Shown here: positions 53,987 through 63,132 of the stretch, piece after piece
Layout: each line of letters starts with the position of its first letter
How positions within the stretch are numbered: position 1 is the stretch's first letter
Source: Pseudoprevotella muciniphila
GTDB lineage: Bacteria; Bacteroidota; Bacteroidia; Bacteroidales; Bacteroidaceae
Reading direction: 5' to 3'
DNA length: 64,000 nt
Assembly: GCF_003265305.2 (NCBI RefSeq)
Contig: NZ_CP033459.1
Coordinates: forward strand, 2,790,001 to 2,854,000
Program-made: the position numbers and the translations under genes
Notes under the pieces: generated by a model
Databases searched by the model: none
The model's input: only the letters and a program-made list of their open reading frames with translations
What the model was told of the DNA's origin: nothing

Positions 53987-54041
53987 TGTACACTCCTGAA
54001 GAATATCCTAAAGTTTTCAAACAACGCGAAATATCTCTCAA

Positions 54042-55660
54042 CCTAAAATCCGCAGATAATTTTTCGATTGTCTGATTTAGTCCTTGCTTATGATGATTCT
54101 GTCTGACTCTGGGCTTAGAAACGCTTGAGCTTGACTTGTATGCAGACACCTTCCCCTTACCCCGTAAGGTCGAGAGGCTTTGACCTAAGCATCAATGAAG
54201 AGTGTTAATCTATCCGTGCTCCCAAATTATGTTGTATGGTTTGTTGGAGTAGATGTTGAGTTTGTATTGTCGTGCCGTTCTGATCCACTTGGCAGGGACG
54301 GCGATGAATCTGAACAGAAAACTCTTGACTCTGTCTGTGGCCTTGATTCCAAAGAGGACGGCCATGAGCGGCAATGCCACGATGTATCGGTAGAAGTTTG
54401 CAGCCATGGCGGTGATAAGCAGGAATACGGTGTTCTGGTTCATGAATGACTTCGGCAGATGCGCCCATCCGAAGTCGTTGTTCTTGCGGTCGAAGACCTG
54501 CTCGGCAGTTCCTCGCTTGTTGTAGTGTTGTATGATCTCCTCATCGGTCATGTCCCAGTCGTTGGTCAATATACAGCGGTATGTGTACTCGCCGTCGAAG
54601 AGGTCTAGTTGCTCTCCCTTCTGCTTGCGCTGCCGCTGCACGACGAGGCGGCAATGCTTCACGTCCTCGAAACTCTCGAAGGGGAACGACTGCACGTCGT
54701 ACTGCTGAAATCCTATCTCCACCGTAGTCCAGCCTGTCAGCCGCTTCACCTTCTCATACAGACCTGCATGCCGCTCGGCACGGATGTAGAACTTGTCAGT
54801 ATGCTCCATGACCATCTTCACAATGTCCTCGCTGTAGGAGCCGCAGTCAGCACGGAAGCTCCTGACATGAATGCCGAACGACCTCATCATCTTGAAGAAA
54901 CGCCGGTGAGTCTCTGCCTGCATGAAGCGCACGTTCGCATTGCCGTCACGGTTCTCAAGATAGGCTATCAGCCCGCCGATGGTGAACACGCCTGGGCTGT
55001 AGCCGTCAAAGCCCTTGTAGGTGCGCTTGCTGTCATACTTCTCTGCCTCAAGGAACTGGTGGTCGAAATCAACGTCGTATGCTCCGCCCTCCGTAAGCTG
55101 TCCCGTTGCCAGCAGCAACTTGATGAGCAGCTGGTTCAGTTTCTCAGCCGTGTTGAAGTCATAGACGTTGCCCGTCTTCTCCGCTGTATATGATATGTTC
55201 TCCGTTGCCAGTTCCTCTATGCCACGCAGCACAGTGTCCGCACTTGGGACACGGGTATGCGGACGCTCGGTAAGCACGTCCTTCAGATATAGGTTGAGGT
55301 CTTCCATGCAGTCGCCACCACAGCAGAAAACGGAGAAGACGGCTCGTATTATCTCGCTGTACTGATAGCCTATCAGCCTACTGCGAAGTCCTAGGTGAGA
55401 GTCGATTACAGAGGACAGAATAGAGTCGAATTTGTCCAAAACGAAAAATATTCCACCAAAAGCGGTGATTTTCTCAGATTTTTGTTGTACCTTTGTCATT
55501 GATAATTTTTGCTTGTCTTGATTTGCAGCACTAAGGTAAGTGAAAAATCTGAGATGGCAAAATCCTGAGCCGCTCGACTTTGCCGCTTCGCGCGTCGAAG
55601 AACTTTTTGTTGCCCTGGTACTTATAAAGAAAGTTAAACTAAAATGCTGCGGAATTAAGG
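54042..55660 (-). mobile_element. complete IS1380-family insertion sequence
   Basis: About 1.6 kb, bounded by inverted ends CCTAAAATCCGCAG (54042-54055) and, as reverse complement, CCTTAATTCCGCAG (55660-55647). It contains one transposase gene on the minus strand. No target-site duplication is recognised. The right end lies 12 bp before the DUF4421 start codon. Related but truncated copies of the right end occur at about 59105-59321 and 63133-63384. Confidence 0.85.
54210..55499 (-). CDS. IS1380-family transposase
   Basis: 429 aa from MTKVQQKSEKITAFGG; the longer frame from 55670 runs past the IS end and is not used. A DDE-type catalytic core is visible: DVDFDHQFLEAEKYD, FRADCGSYSEDIV, and a C-terminal region with TNDWDMTDEEIIQHYNKRGT and EQVFDRKNNDFGWAHLP carrying the glutamate of the YREK-like motif. 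The frame is intact, so the element may be active. Confidence 0.92.
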   Translation of the reverse strand: MTKVQQKSEKITAFGGIFFVLDKFDSILSSVIDSHLGLRSRLIGYQYSEIIRAVFSVFCCGGDCMEDLNLYLKDVLTERPHTRVPSADTVLRGIEELATENISYTAEKTGNVYDFNTAEKLNQLLIKLLLATGQLTEGGAYDVDFDHQFLEAEKYDSKRTYKGFDGYSPGVFTIGGLIAYLENRDGNANVRFMQAETHRRFFKMMRSFGIHVRSFRADCGSYSEDIVKMVMEHTDKFYIRAERHAGLYEKVKRLTGWTTVEIGFQQYDVQSFPFESFEDVKHCRLVVQRQRKQKGEQLDLFDGEYTYRCILTNDWDMTDEEIIQHYNKRGTAEQVFDRKNNDFGWAHLPKSFMNQNTVFLLITAMAANFYRYIVALPLMAVLFGIKATDRVKSFLFRFIAVPAKWIRTARQYKLNIYSNKPYNIIWEHG

Positions 55661-55672
55661 TTCGTAACAATC

Positions 55673-56953
55673 ATGTCTCCAGTATCAGTTATGACATTCT
55701 ATTCTAAACACCATTCCCTGCCTATCCCGAAAGGTTCGAACAGAACCCGCCGGAAGGCTTTGCTCGCGGTATGTATGCTGCTGTGCATACAGCCGGCGGC
55801 CACTGCCCAGGAAACCGCCGACAGCGTGGAAGCGGACGGGAAGATGCCAGGGGTCATCAAGCAGGTGCTCGACAGGCTTAACCGCCCCCCACGCTACCTT
55901 GACGACCGCTATGTGCGAAAGCCGCCGACCAAGTTCATTGTCACCCTGAGGGGCAGAGTGCAGCAGACCGGTGTGCGCATCAACGACTATTCGGAGTTGG
56001 ATACCGACTGGGGGCTTGCCAACAGCACACAGGCCGACTTGCGTATGCAAGAGCGCCTCCATTACAAGGCAGGATGCTATATCACCTATTCAGGCATCCG
56101 TGCCGGACTGGGCATGAGCGTAGGGCGCAAGAGCGCCGAGAAGAGTACATCCTTGTACCTCGGCTGCATCAACTCATACTACGGGATTACAGCCCAATAT
56201 AACAATATCAAGGAGAAGGTGTCATCTGACATGCATTCCACAGTGGACTATCATGGTGAGAACTACGAAAACGACTCCATGGAGGGCGACGCTTACATGG
56301 AGTCGGACTATCCTGCCGACATGCGTGAGATACAACTCGACGGCTACTATGCCTTCAACCGCCGCCGCTTCGCCTATACCGCCGTATATGGCGGCAGTGT
56401 CGTGCAGCGACGTTCTGCCGGCTCGTGGATGCTGGGAATGAAGTACCTCTATGGGCGGGTGAAGTTCGACTCCAGGGAATCCTTTTTCCCCATCTACGTC
56501 GGCGGCATCACACGGTTTACCACCCAACAGTTGTCCGTAGGCGGAGGCTACAGTTACAACCTCGTAGTTCTGAACCGTGACGAAAGGGGGCCACTCCTGC
56601 GCGGTCTTCGCAACCTCACTTTCAACGCCACCTTCATGCCGATGGTCACCATGTTCAATCCGCTCACCATCTATTACGACAAAAATCTCGTGGAATGGTT
56701 CGGCTATGAAACCGACCATCGCACTCGCAAGTCACATCCGGAACTCAACTACACTGCCACGACGGGCATGGCGCTGAGCATCGACCGCTTCAGTTTCGTC
56801 GTCAAAGTCCACTACGACAACTTCCGCTTCAACACAGGCTTACGGAATGAGAACCAGAACAAACTGGGCGATGAGTATGCCATGCAGAAGAACCGCATGA
56901 AAGGGCGCTTTTTCAACTGGGGCGTGAGGGCAGATTTTCAAATGAAGTTTTAA
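55673..56953 (+). CDS. DUF4421 outer-membrane protein
   Basis: 426 aa, or 420 if MTFYSK is the start. The signal peptide core is ALLAVCMLLCIQPAATAQ. The mature protein begins with PPRYLDDRYVRKPPTKF and VTLRGRVQQTGV, as in DUF4421 proteins, and is an all-beta barrel with alternating aromatic strands ending GVRADFQMKF. Function unknown. The IS1380 right end lies 12 bp upstream, so the native promoter has been lost or replaced, and the true N-terminus is uncertain. The M13 peptidase gene follows after 21 bp. Confidence 0.83.
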   Translation: MSPVSVMTFYSKHHSLPIPKGSNRTRRKALLAVCMLLCIQPAATAQETADSVEADGKMPGVIKQVLDRLNRPPRYLDDRYVRKPPTKFIVTLRGRVQQTGVRINDYSELDTDWGLANSTQADLRMQERLHYKAGCYITYSGIRAGLGMSVGRKSAEKSTSLYLGCINSYYGITAQYNNIKEKVSSDMHSTVDYHGENYENDSMEGDAYMESDYPADMREIQLDGYYAFNRRRFAYTAVYGGSVVQRRSAGSWMLGMKYLYGRVKFDSRESFFPIYVGGITRFTTQQLSVGGGYSYNLVVLNRDERGPLLRGLRNLTFNATFMPMVTMFNPLTIYYDKNLVEWFGYETDHRTRKSHPELNYTATTGMALSIDRFSFVVKVHYDNFRFNTGLRNENQNKLGDEYAMQKNRMKGRFFNWGVRADFQMKF

Positions 56954-56974
56954 CCAATGTAATAAAAAAGAACT

Positions 56975-59029
56975 ATGAAAAGAATCATGAAATGGGTGCT
57001 CGCCGCCACCCTCATCAGCGGCGCAAGCGTATTCACATCGTGTGATGACAATTCAATAGACAACCCGGTAGTGCCAGACCACTTCATCAACGAGGCATTG
57101 ATGGACAAGACCGTTAAGCCCGGCGACGACTTCTACATGTATGCCCTGGGCACCTGGTTCAATTCACATAAAGAGGGCGACCTGGGTTACATGAAGTCTT
57201 ACGGTGCAATAAACTCCAATGAGGTTGAAAAGGGCCTGTTTGCCTCCGACAACCCCCTGGCCCGGCACCTCGTGCGGAATATTGAGGCTCCTGCGCCATC
57301 ATTCAATGAAGACGTGAAGGCCGTACTCGACTATCTGGACATCCAGAAGCCGACGGGAATCGGCATGCTGCTGACCGAAATCGGCAAACTGCAGGACAAG
57401 GGGCTGAATCCGATATTCTCGAAAAAAGTGGATCTACATATGCAATCCCACTCCTGCCAGGAAATAGTGAGCAGAGGCTTCCAGACACAATTGGTAGAAT
57501 ATTTTCTGGAAAGTAAAAAGATAGACGTGCTGAAATCATCGTACATCAAGTACATACTGACGACCATCGACAACGTGGCAGATCCGGAGCGCACGAAGGC
57601 GGCAGGCTATGAGGCGGAACTCGAGGAGCGCGTCAGCGCGATTCTCGCCGAGGAGCAATTGATTTATGCGACAGCCCATGATGGCGGCGATACCTCCGAC
57701 TCAGACCGTCAGGGCATGTGGAACGTGCGCGACATACCTGAATACACCGAGGCCAGAAGCTTCGCGCGGGGCCGTGCCACACGTGCCGGGGGCGGCGTCG
57801 AAGACGAAGTCACCCGGGAGACGCTGGAGGAAGCATTCCATCCAATGGCTGGTGCAATCTTCGACGAATCCCCCGCCTTCAAGAAATATGTGGAACAGAA
57901 AGGCGGCATCACGACCGTGCTGAAGACGATGGACAACTGCTACGACTACCTGAGATACTATGCCGTCATGAGCGTATTCGGCTACATAAAGGCTAATTAT
58001 GCCGGTAAAAGCGAAGAAGCCGTCAAGAGTAATATCGTAGCGGAATTGAAAAAGACAAGCCTCTTCCTGATGAACAAGTTGAATGCGGACGTACTACGGA
58101 AGATGGGGCAAGCCGGGGCAGACCGCTGCCTGACGATGCTGGAGAAAATGCGCACCGTGTTCCGACAGCGCCTCGAAACGCTCGATTGGCTGAGCGACGC
58201 CACGCGCCAGGAGGCACTGAAGAAACTGGAGGCCATGCAGTTCTTTGTCGGCATGCCCGACAACCTTAGCGAAGGCGAGTTCACCCTCGACGAGGGGAAC
58301 ACGCTGGTCGAGGACGCCCTGTCCATCATGGCGCAGAATGAAGCCATCAGGCATAACATGTGCGGAAAAGTTGAGCAGCATGTCCGCGCCATCATCGACT
58401 ATGAAACCGATTATAGCGAACTGAACGCCAGTTATGCTACCGATATGAACTGTCTGATCATCTTGCCGCAATTCATCAGTGAAGGCTTGTTCCCTGCCGA
58501 TGATGAATACACCCAGTACGTTGCCGCTACAGTCTTCGCCCACGAGATGACCCACGGCTTCGATGCCAATGGGGCAAAGTATGACGAACGGGGATACCTG
58601 AGAAACTGGTGGTCATCAGAATCCAAAGCGAAGTTCGAGGCCAAGCAGCAGGAGATGATTGCGCTCTACAACCGTATGGAGGCCTACCCGGGACAGCCGG
58701 CCGACGGCGAAAAGACGCTGACGGAGAACATGGCCGACTACGGCGGCATGACGCTGGCCTACTCACTCTTCAAGCAGAAGAAAATGGATGAGGGGCTTCA
58801 GGGGGCTGCCCTCGACTATGCCTGCCGGGAGTTCTTCCTGCACTATGCAAAACTGTGGCTGGAATATCCCACCCTTGCCCAAAAGCAGGCGTTGTACCTT
58901 GACGTCCATTCAATCCCCCAAAACCGCGTCAATGTCATCGTGACACTCTTCGACGACTGGTACAGGCTCTTCAACGTGACTGACGGGAAACTCTATCTCG
59001 CACCAGAGAAGCGCGTGCAGATCTGGTGA
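56975..59029 (+). CDS. M13-family zinc metallopeptidase lipoprotein
   Basis: 684 aa, about the usual size. The lipobox Cys is C23 in ASVFTSCDDN; the acidic residues after it resemble a Bacteroidota surface-export signal. The neprilysin-type site is H523-E-M-T-H527 with E584-N-M-A-D588 supplying the third zinc ligand, and the substrate segment NRVNVIVTLFDDWYRLFNV near the end. It probably degrades peptides at the cell surface or in the periplasm. A 5'-truncated second copy lies at 61826-63057. The signal-peptide DNA is shared with the two following lipoprotein genes. Confidence 0.93.
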   Translation: MKRIMKWVLAATLISGASVFTSCDDNSIDNPVVPDHFINEALMDKTVKPGDDFYMYALGTWFNSHKEGDLGYMKSYGAINSNEVEKGLFASDNPLARHLVRNIEAPAPSFNEDVKAVLDYLDIQKPTGIGMLLTEIGKLQDKGLNPIFSKKVDLHMQSHSCQEIVSRGFQTQLVEYFLESKKIDVLKSSYIKYILTTIDNVADPERTKAAGYEAELEERVSAILAEEQLIYATAHDGGDTSDSDRQGMWNVRDIPEYTEARSFARGRATRAGGGVEDEVTRETLEEAFHPMAGAIFDESPAFKKYVEQKGGITTVLKTMDNCYDYLRYYAVMSVFGYIKANYAGKSEEAVKSNIVAELKKTSLFLMNKLNADVLRKMGQAGADRCLTMLEKMRTVFRQRLETLDWLSDATRQEALKKLEAMQFFVGMPDNLSEGEFTLDEGNTLVEDALSIMAQNEAIRHNMCGKVEQHVRAIIDYETDYSELNASYATDMNCLIILPQFISEGLFPADDEYTQYVAATVFAHEMTHGFDANGAKYDERGYLRNWWSSESKAKFEAKQQEMIALYNRMEAYPGQPADGEKTLTENMADYGGMTLAYSLFKQKKMDEGLQGAALDYACREFFLHYAKLWLEYPTLAQKQALYLDVHSIPQNRVNVIVTLFDDWYRLFNVTDGKLYLAPEKRVQIW

Positions 59030-59047
59030 TATATATTTCATAACAGA

Positions 59048-59094
59048 GGGACGGTTCTTTTGTTATCGTGCTGTGATAACGAAAGAACCGTCCC
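59048..59094. repeat. 20-bp-stem palindrome after M13 gene, copy 1
   Basis: GGGACGGTTCTTT plus GTTATC pair with GATAAC plus AAAGAACCGTCCC, loop of about 7 nt. The sequence resembles REP-type palindromes. It lies 18 bp after the stop and could also end transcription, although no T-run follows. Confidence 0.7.
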
Positions 59095-59104
59095 CGTGTA
59101 TGTT

Positions 59105-59321
59105 CCGAAGTCCTAAGTGTGAGTCTATCACAGAGGACAGAATAGAGTCGAATTTGTCCAAAACGAAAAATATTCCGCCAAAAGCGGTGATTTTCTCAGA
59201 TTTCGTTGTACCTTTGCTATGCCATTGATGTTTTTTGCTTGTCTTGATTTGCAGCACTGAGGTAAGTGAAAAATCTGACATGATATAAAGGAAGTTAAAC
59301 TAAAGTGCTGCGGAATTTAGG
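59105..59321 (-). mobile_element. IS1380 right-end remnant, copy 1
   Basis: About 217 bp matching the transposase start and the right terminus of the IS at 54042-55660 (shared KSEKITAFGGIFFVLDKF codons; terminus CTGCGGAATTTAGG). The rest of the element is missing, and part of the untranslated end is deleted compared with copy 2. The PPase-like gene starts 21 bp downstream. Confidence 0.85.
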
Positions 59322-59342
59322 AATAATTTAAAAGTCAGAAAG

Positions 59343-60470
59343 ATGATGAGAAAAATCATGCAATGGATGGTGGCTGCCACCCTGACAAGCAGCCTCTTTG
59401 TATGGACATCCTGTTCGAACGATGACAATGCGATGATTCCGCAGCCCGGCCATGAAACGGAGTTCGGCGCACTGCTGAAAACACTGGACTGGGGCACGGA
59501 CACATGCTTCGTCTATGGTCACAAGACACCCGACGTGGATGCCGTCACCTCGGCCTTGTCGTATGCCAGGCTGATGCGGCTGATGGGCTACAACTGCAAG
59601 GCCAAGGTGTCGAGCGGGATGAACCGCGAGACGGCCTATATCGCCCGCGTGTTCGGCTTCGCGCTGCCCGAACTGAAGTCGAGCGTGGTGCCGCAGACAC
59701 GGCTCATCCTGACCGACCACACCGACTATGCCCAGTGCGTGGAGGGTGCCCGCGAAGCCGTTGTCCTGCAGAAGATAGACCACCATGTGGAGGGCGACAT
59801 TGCAGACAGCGGCATCCCCTTTGTGCGCCGCGAGATGGTTGGCTCCACCAACACCATCATCTACGAGATGTATAAGGAACAGGGCATCACCATCGACGAC
59901 GAGACCGCCCGCATCATGCTGGCAGGCATCATCAGCGACACGCGCAACCTGTCGAAAACCACCACGCAGGCCATCGACTCCACGGCATTGCAAGCTCTGA
60001 CCGCACAGTTGGCCATCAGCCCCGACTCCGTGGCTCGTCTGAACCGTGGCATGGAGGATGCAGCCACCGACTATACCGGCATGGCCGATGCCGAGATTTT
60101 CCTCTCCGACTACAAGGAATACGAGATTGGCGGTCATCTGCTTGGCTTCGGCAGCCTCGTCTGCAAGCAGAGCCAGATGGAAGCCTTCATCGACCGCATG
60201 CTGGCAGTCATGCCCGAAGTGATGGGGCAACGTGGGCGGCAGATGCTCGTTGCCAAGATTGACAACATGGTGGAGAACACGGGCGACGACCGTGCCGAAC
60301 GGCCTTACGTGGAGAATGGCACCTATTTTATATATTATGGTGAAGGTGCCAAGCAGGTGGCCGAGGGCGTCTTCGGTCCGTCATTGCGTGAGGGTGTCTG
60401 CTATACATCCGAGGAACTCTCACGCAAGCAGATAGTGCCGCGCATCACTGAAGTGCTGACTGGTAATTAA
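59343..60470 (+). CDS. exported DHH-family lipoprotein resembling family II inorganic pyrophosphatase
   Basis: 375 aa. Lipobox VWTSC with Cys 24, followed by SNDDN. The DHH domain has all manganese-site motifs of family II pyrophosphatase (PpaC): YGHKTPDVDA (H60, D64, D66), LTDHTD (D125), KIDHH (D146-H-H148), and IISDTRN. A DHHA2-like C-terminal part follows (about 230-375). Known family II enzymes are cytoplasmic; an exported lipid-anchored form would act in the periplasm or on the surface, possibly on polyphosphate or another phosphate ester. It sits 21 bp after an IS remnant in a cluster of lipoprotein genes. Confidence 0.82.
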   Translation: MMRKIMQWMVAATLTSSLFVWTSCSNDDNAMIPQPGHETEFGALLKTLDWGTDTCFVYGHKTPDVDAVTSALSYARLMRLMGYNCKAKVSSGMNRETAYIARVFGFALPELKSSVVPQTRLILTDHTDYAQCVEGAREAVVLQKIDHHVEGDIADSGIPFVRREMVGSTNTIIYEMYKEQGITIDDETARIMLAGIISDTRNLSKTTTQAIDSTALQALTAQLAISPDSVARLNRGMEDAATDYTGMADAEIFLSDYKEYEIGGHLLGFGSLVCKQSQMEAFIDRMLAVMPEVMGQRGRQMLVAKIDNMVENTGDDRAERPYVENGTYFIYYGEGAKQVAEGVFGPSLREGVCYTSEELSRKQIVPRITEVLTGN

Positions 60471-60504
60471 GATTAGTAATGTTTCATTAAACACAACGAC
60501 GATG

Positions 60505-60580
60505 AGAGCGTGCGCCGCATACTGAAACTGAAGAAGCAAGCAGGACACCAGACTCTACTCTGACAGTCAGAAATAATTAA
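60505..60580 (+). pseudogene. remnant of a GH3 gene 3' end
   Basis: 76 bp identical to 61750-61825, which spans the last codons of the GH3 gene and its 3' flank (ends CAGACTCTACTCTGA then CAGTCAGAAATAATTAA). The rest of the gene is absent. It is a scar of an earlier duplicate or of recombination. Confidence 0.85.
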
Positions 60581-60599
60581 TATACATATAATAAAAGAA

Positions 60600-61808
60600 A
60601 TGAGAAAGACAAAGAAACTTTGGATGCTCGCCGCCACCCTCGTTTGCGGCGCAAGTGTATTCACATCGTGTTCGTCGGACAACGACGACATTCCTGTCGC
60701 GCCGACAGACGAGGTGGAGGCGCAACTGCAGAAGATGACGCTGCGCGAGAAGGTGGGGCAACTGTTCTATGTGCGCCCCGAGTGTCTCGACACCACCATC
60801 CACTTCAACCAGCCCAGCAGCGTCGACGGCAGTACGGACGACATCAGGGCCATCAAGTTGCAGGCCGTCAACGAGACCATGCGCGGCGTGAACGAGAAAT
60901 ACCCCGTGGGCGGCGTAATCCTCTATGCCCACAACATCGAGGACGAGGCACAACTCACGGCTTTCATCGCCCAGATACGCGCACTTGGCGGCTCGCCGCT
61001 GCTCTGCATCGACGAGGAGGGAGGCCGCGTGGCCCGCATCGCCAACAACGGGAACTTCGCAGTGGAGAAGTTTGAGTCGATGGCGGCCATCGGTGCCACG
61101 GGCGATGCGCAGAATGCCTACCACTGCGGCAACACCATCGGCACCTATCTGCGCCGCTACGGCTTCGACATCGACTTCGCCCCCGTGGCCGACGTGAACA
61201 CCAACCCTGAGAACATCGTCATCGGTGCCCGTGCCTTCAGCGACAATCCCGAGGTGGCCGCGCCGATGGTTGTCAGCTATCTGCAGGGGCTGAAGGATGC
61301 CGGCGTGACGGGCTGCATCAAGCACTTCCCCGGCCACGGCGACACCAAGGCCGACACGCACTTCGGCTATGCGCAGAGCCTGAAGACGTGGGCCGAGATG
61401 CTCTCCTGTGAGATGACGACCTTCAAGGCTGGCATCGCGTGGGGCGCGCAGTTGATTATGACGGCCCATATCGCCACGCCCAACGTGACAGGCACGGACA
61501 TCCCCGCCACCATGTCGAGCATCATCCTGCAAGACAAGTTGCGCGGCGAACTGGGCTATCGGAACATCATCATCACCGACGGCATGGAGATGGGAGCCAT
61601 CACCCAGCAATACACTAATGCCGAGGCCGCCGTGGGTACGCTGCTGGCTGGTGCCGACATCGTGCTTGGCCCGCAGAACTTCGTTGGTGCCTTCGATGCC
61701 GTCATCAAGGCCGTGGAGGACGGCACGCTCACCGAGGAGCGCATCAACCAGAGCGTGCGCCGCATACTGAAACTGAAGAAGCAAGCAGGACACCAGACTC
61801 TACTCTGA
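60600..61808 (+). CDS. GH3 beta-N-acetylhexosaminidase-like lipoprotein (NagZ type)
   Basis: 402 aa. Lipobox ASVFTSC with Cys 24, then SSDNDD. Single-domain GH3: MTLREKVGQLFYV, LCIDEEGGRVARI, GFDIDFAPVADVNTNPENI, the NagZ-type loop KHFPGHGDTKADTH (catalytic Asp-His pair), and nucleophile in IIITDGMEMGAI. NagZ enzymes remove beta-linked GlcNAc from peptidoglycan fragments or other glycans; lipid anchoring is common in Bacteroidota. A second, nearly deleted copy lies just upstream and a truncated M13 gene just downstream. Confidence 0.92.
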   Translation: MRKTKKLWMLAATLVCGASVFTSCSSDNDDIPVAPTDEVEAQLQKMTLREKVGQLFYVRPECLDTTIHFNQPSSVDGSTDDIRAIKLQAVNETMRGVNEKYPVGGVILYAHNIEDEAQLTAFIAQIRALGGSPLLCIDEEGGRVARIANNGNFAVEKFESMAAIGATGDAQNAYHCGNTIGTYLRRYGFDIDFAPVADVNTNPENIVIGARAFSDNPEVAAPMVVSYLQGLKDAGVTGCIKHFPGHGDTKADTHFGYAQSLKTWAEMLSCEMTTFKAGIAWGAQLIMTAHIATPNVTGTDIPATMSSIILQDKLRGELGYRNIIITDGMEMGAITQQYTNAEAAVGTLLAGADIVLGPQNFVGAFDAVIKAVEDGTLTEERINQSVRRILKLKKQAGHQTLL

Positions 61809-61825
61809 CAGTCAGAAATAATTAA

Positions 61826-63057
61826 AAGACGAAGTCACCCAGGAGACGCTGGAGGAAGCATTCCATCCGATGGCTGGTGCAATCTTCGACGAATCCCCCG
61901 CCTTCAAGAAATATATGGAACAGAAAGGCGGCATCACGACCGTGCTGAAGACGATGGACAACTGTTACGACTACCTGAGATACTATGCCGTCATGAGCGT
62001 ATCCAACTACATGAAGGCTCGTTATGTCGGTCAAAGCGAAGGAGCCGCCAAAAGTATTATCGTAGCGGCATTGAAACAGACAAGCCCCTTCCTGATGAAC
62101 AAGTTGAGTGCGGACGTACTACGGAAGATGGGGCAAGCCGGGGCAGACCGCTGCCTGACGATGCTGGAGAAACTGCGCACCGTGTTCCGACAGCGCCTCG
62201 AAACGCTCGACTGGCTGAGCGACGCCACGCGCCAGGAGGCACTGAAGAAACTGGAGGCCATGCAGTTCTTTGTCGGCGTGCCCGACAACCTTAGCGAAGG
62301 CGAGTTCACCCTCGACGAGGGGAACACGCTGGTCGAGGACGCCCTGTCCATCATGGCGCAGAATGTAGCCATCAGGCATAACATGTGCGGAAAACAAATT
62401 GAGCAGCAGATCCGCGCCATCATCGACTATGAAATCGATTATAGCACGAAGAACGCCTTTTATAATTGCGAGATGAACTGTCTGGTCATCTTGCCGCTAT
62501 TCATCAGTGAAGGCATGTTCCCTGCCGATGATGAATACACCCAGTACGCTGTCGCTACAGTCTTCGCCCACGAGATGACCCACGGCTTCGATGCCAGGGG
62601 GGCAAAGTATGACAAACAGGGATACCTGACAGACTGGTGGTCATCAGAATCCAAAGCGAAGTTCGAGGCCAAGCAGCAGGAGATGATTGCGCTCTACAAC
62701 CGTATGGAGGCCTACCCCGGACAGCCGGCCGATGGCAAAAAGACGCTGGCGGAGAACATGGCCGACTACGGCGGCATGACGCTGGCCTACTCACTCTTCA
62801 AGCAGAAGAAAATAGATGAGGGGCTTCAGGGGGCTGCCCTCGACTATGCCTGCCGGGAGTTCTTCCTGCACTATGCAAAACTGTGGCTGGAATATCCCAC
62901 CCTTGCCCAAAAGCAGGCGTTGTACCTTGACGTCCATTCAATCCCCCAAAACCGCGTCAATGTCATCGTGACACTCTTCGACGACTGGTACAGGCTCTTC
63001 AACGTGACTGACGGGAAACTCTATCTCGCACCAGAGAAGCGCGTGCAGATCTGGTGA
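61826..63057 (+). pseudogene. 5'-truncated M13 peptidase copy
   Basis: Homologous to 57801-59029 of the intact M13 gene with scattered substitutions and one added codon (about 62394). It lacks the signal peptide and the first 275 or so residues and begins in mid-gene right after the 76-bp GH3-end repeat. The catalytic motifs HEMTH and ENMAD remain. Without the N-terminal lobe and export signal it is unlikely to be functional. An ATG at 61870 opens a 395-aa frame. Confidence 0.85.
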
Positions 63058-63075
63058 TATATATTTCATAACAGA

Positions 63076-63122
63076 GGGACGGTTCTTTTGTTATCGTGCT
63101 GTGATAACGAAAGAACCGTCCC
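63076..63122. repeat. 20-bp-stem palindrome, copy 2
   Basis: Identical to 59048-59094, carried along with the truncated M13 copy. Confidence 0.75.
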
Positions 63123-63132
63123 CGTGTATGTT

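Larger units (their letters stand above)
53692..54041. other. repeat-rich spacer between restriction gene and IS1380
   Basis: 350 bp with no gene. It holds a TCGCAGATA / GAAATCAGC tandem (53708-53775) and a third GTGAAC-type period-9 array (53896-53986). Confidence 0.6.

Noticed and set aside
54036-55666. Target-site duplication of the IS1380 element
   Set aside because: Bases beside the two ends (TCAA or TCTC on the left, TTCG or CGTA on the right) do not match, whichever of two possible end points is used.
60567-61793. 408-codon minus-strand open frame opposite the GH3 gene
   Set aside because: Antisense shadow in GC-rich coding DNA; the plus strand has a full GH3 enzyme with signal peptide.
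61870-63057. Functional second M13 peptidase of 395 aa
   Set aside because: It lacks the signal peptide and about 40% of the protein, and begins exactly at a recombination junction; treated as a pseudogene.
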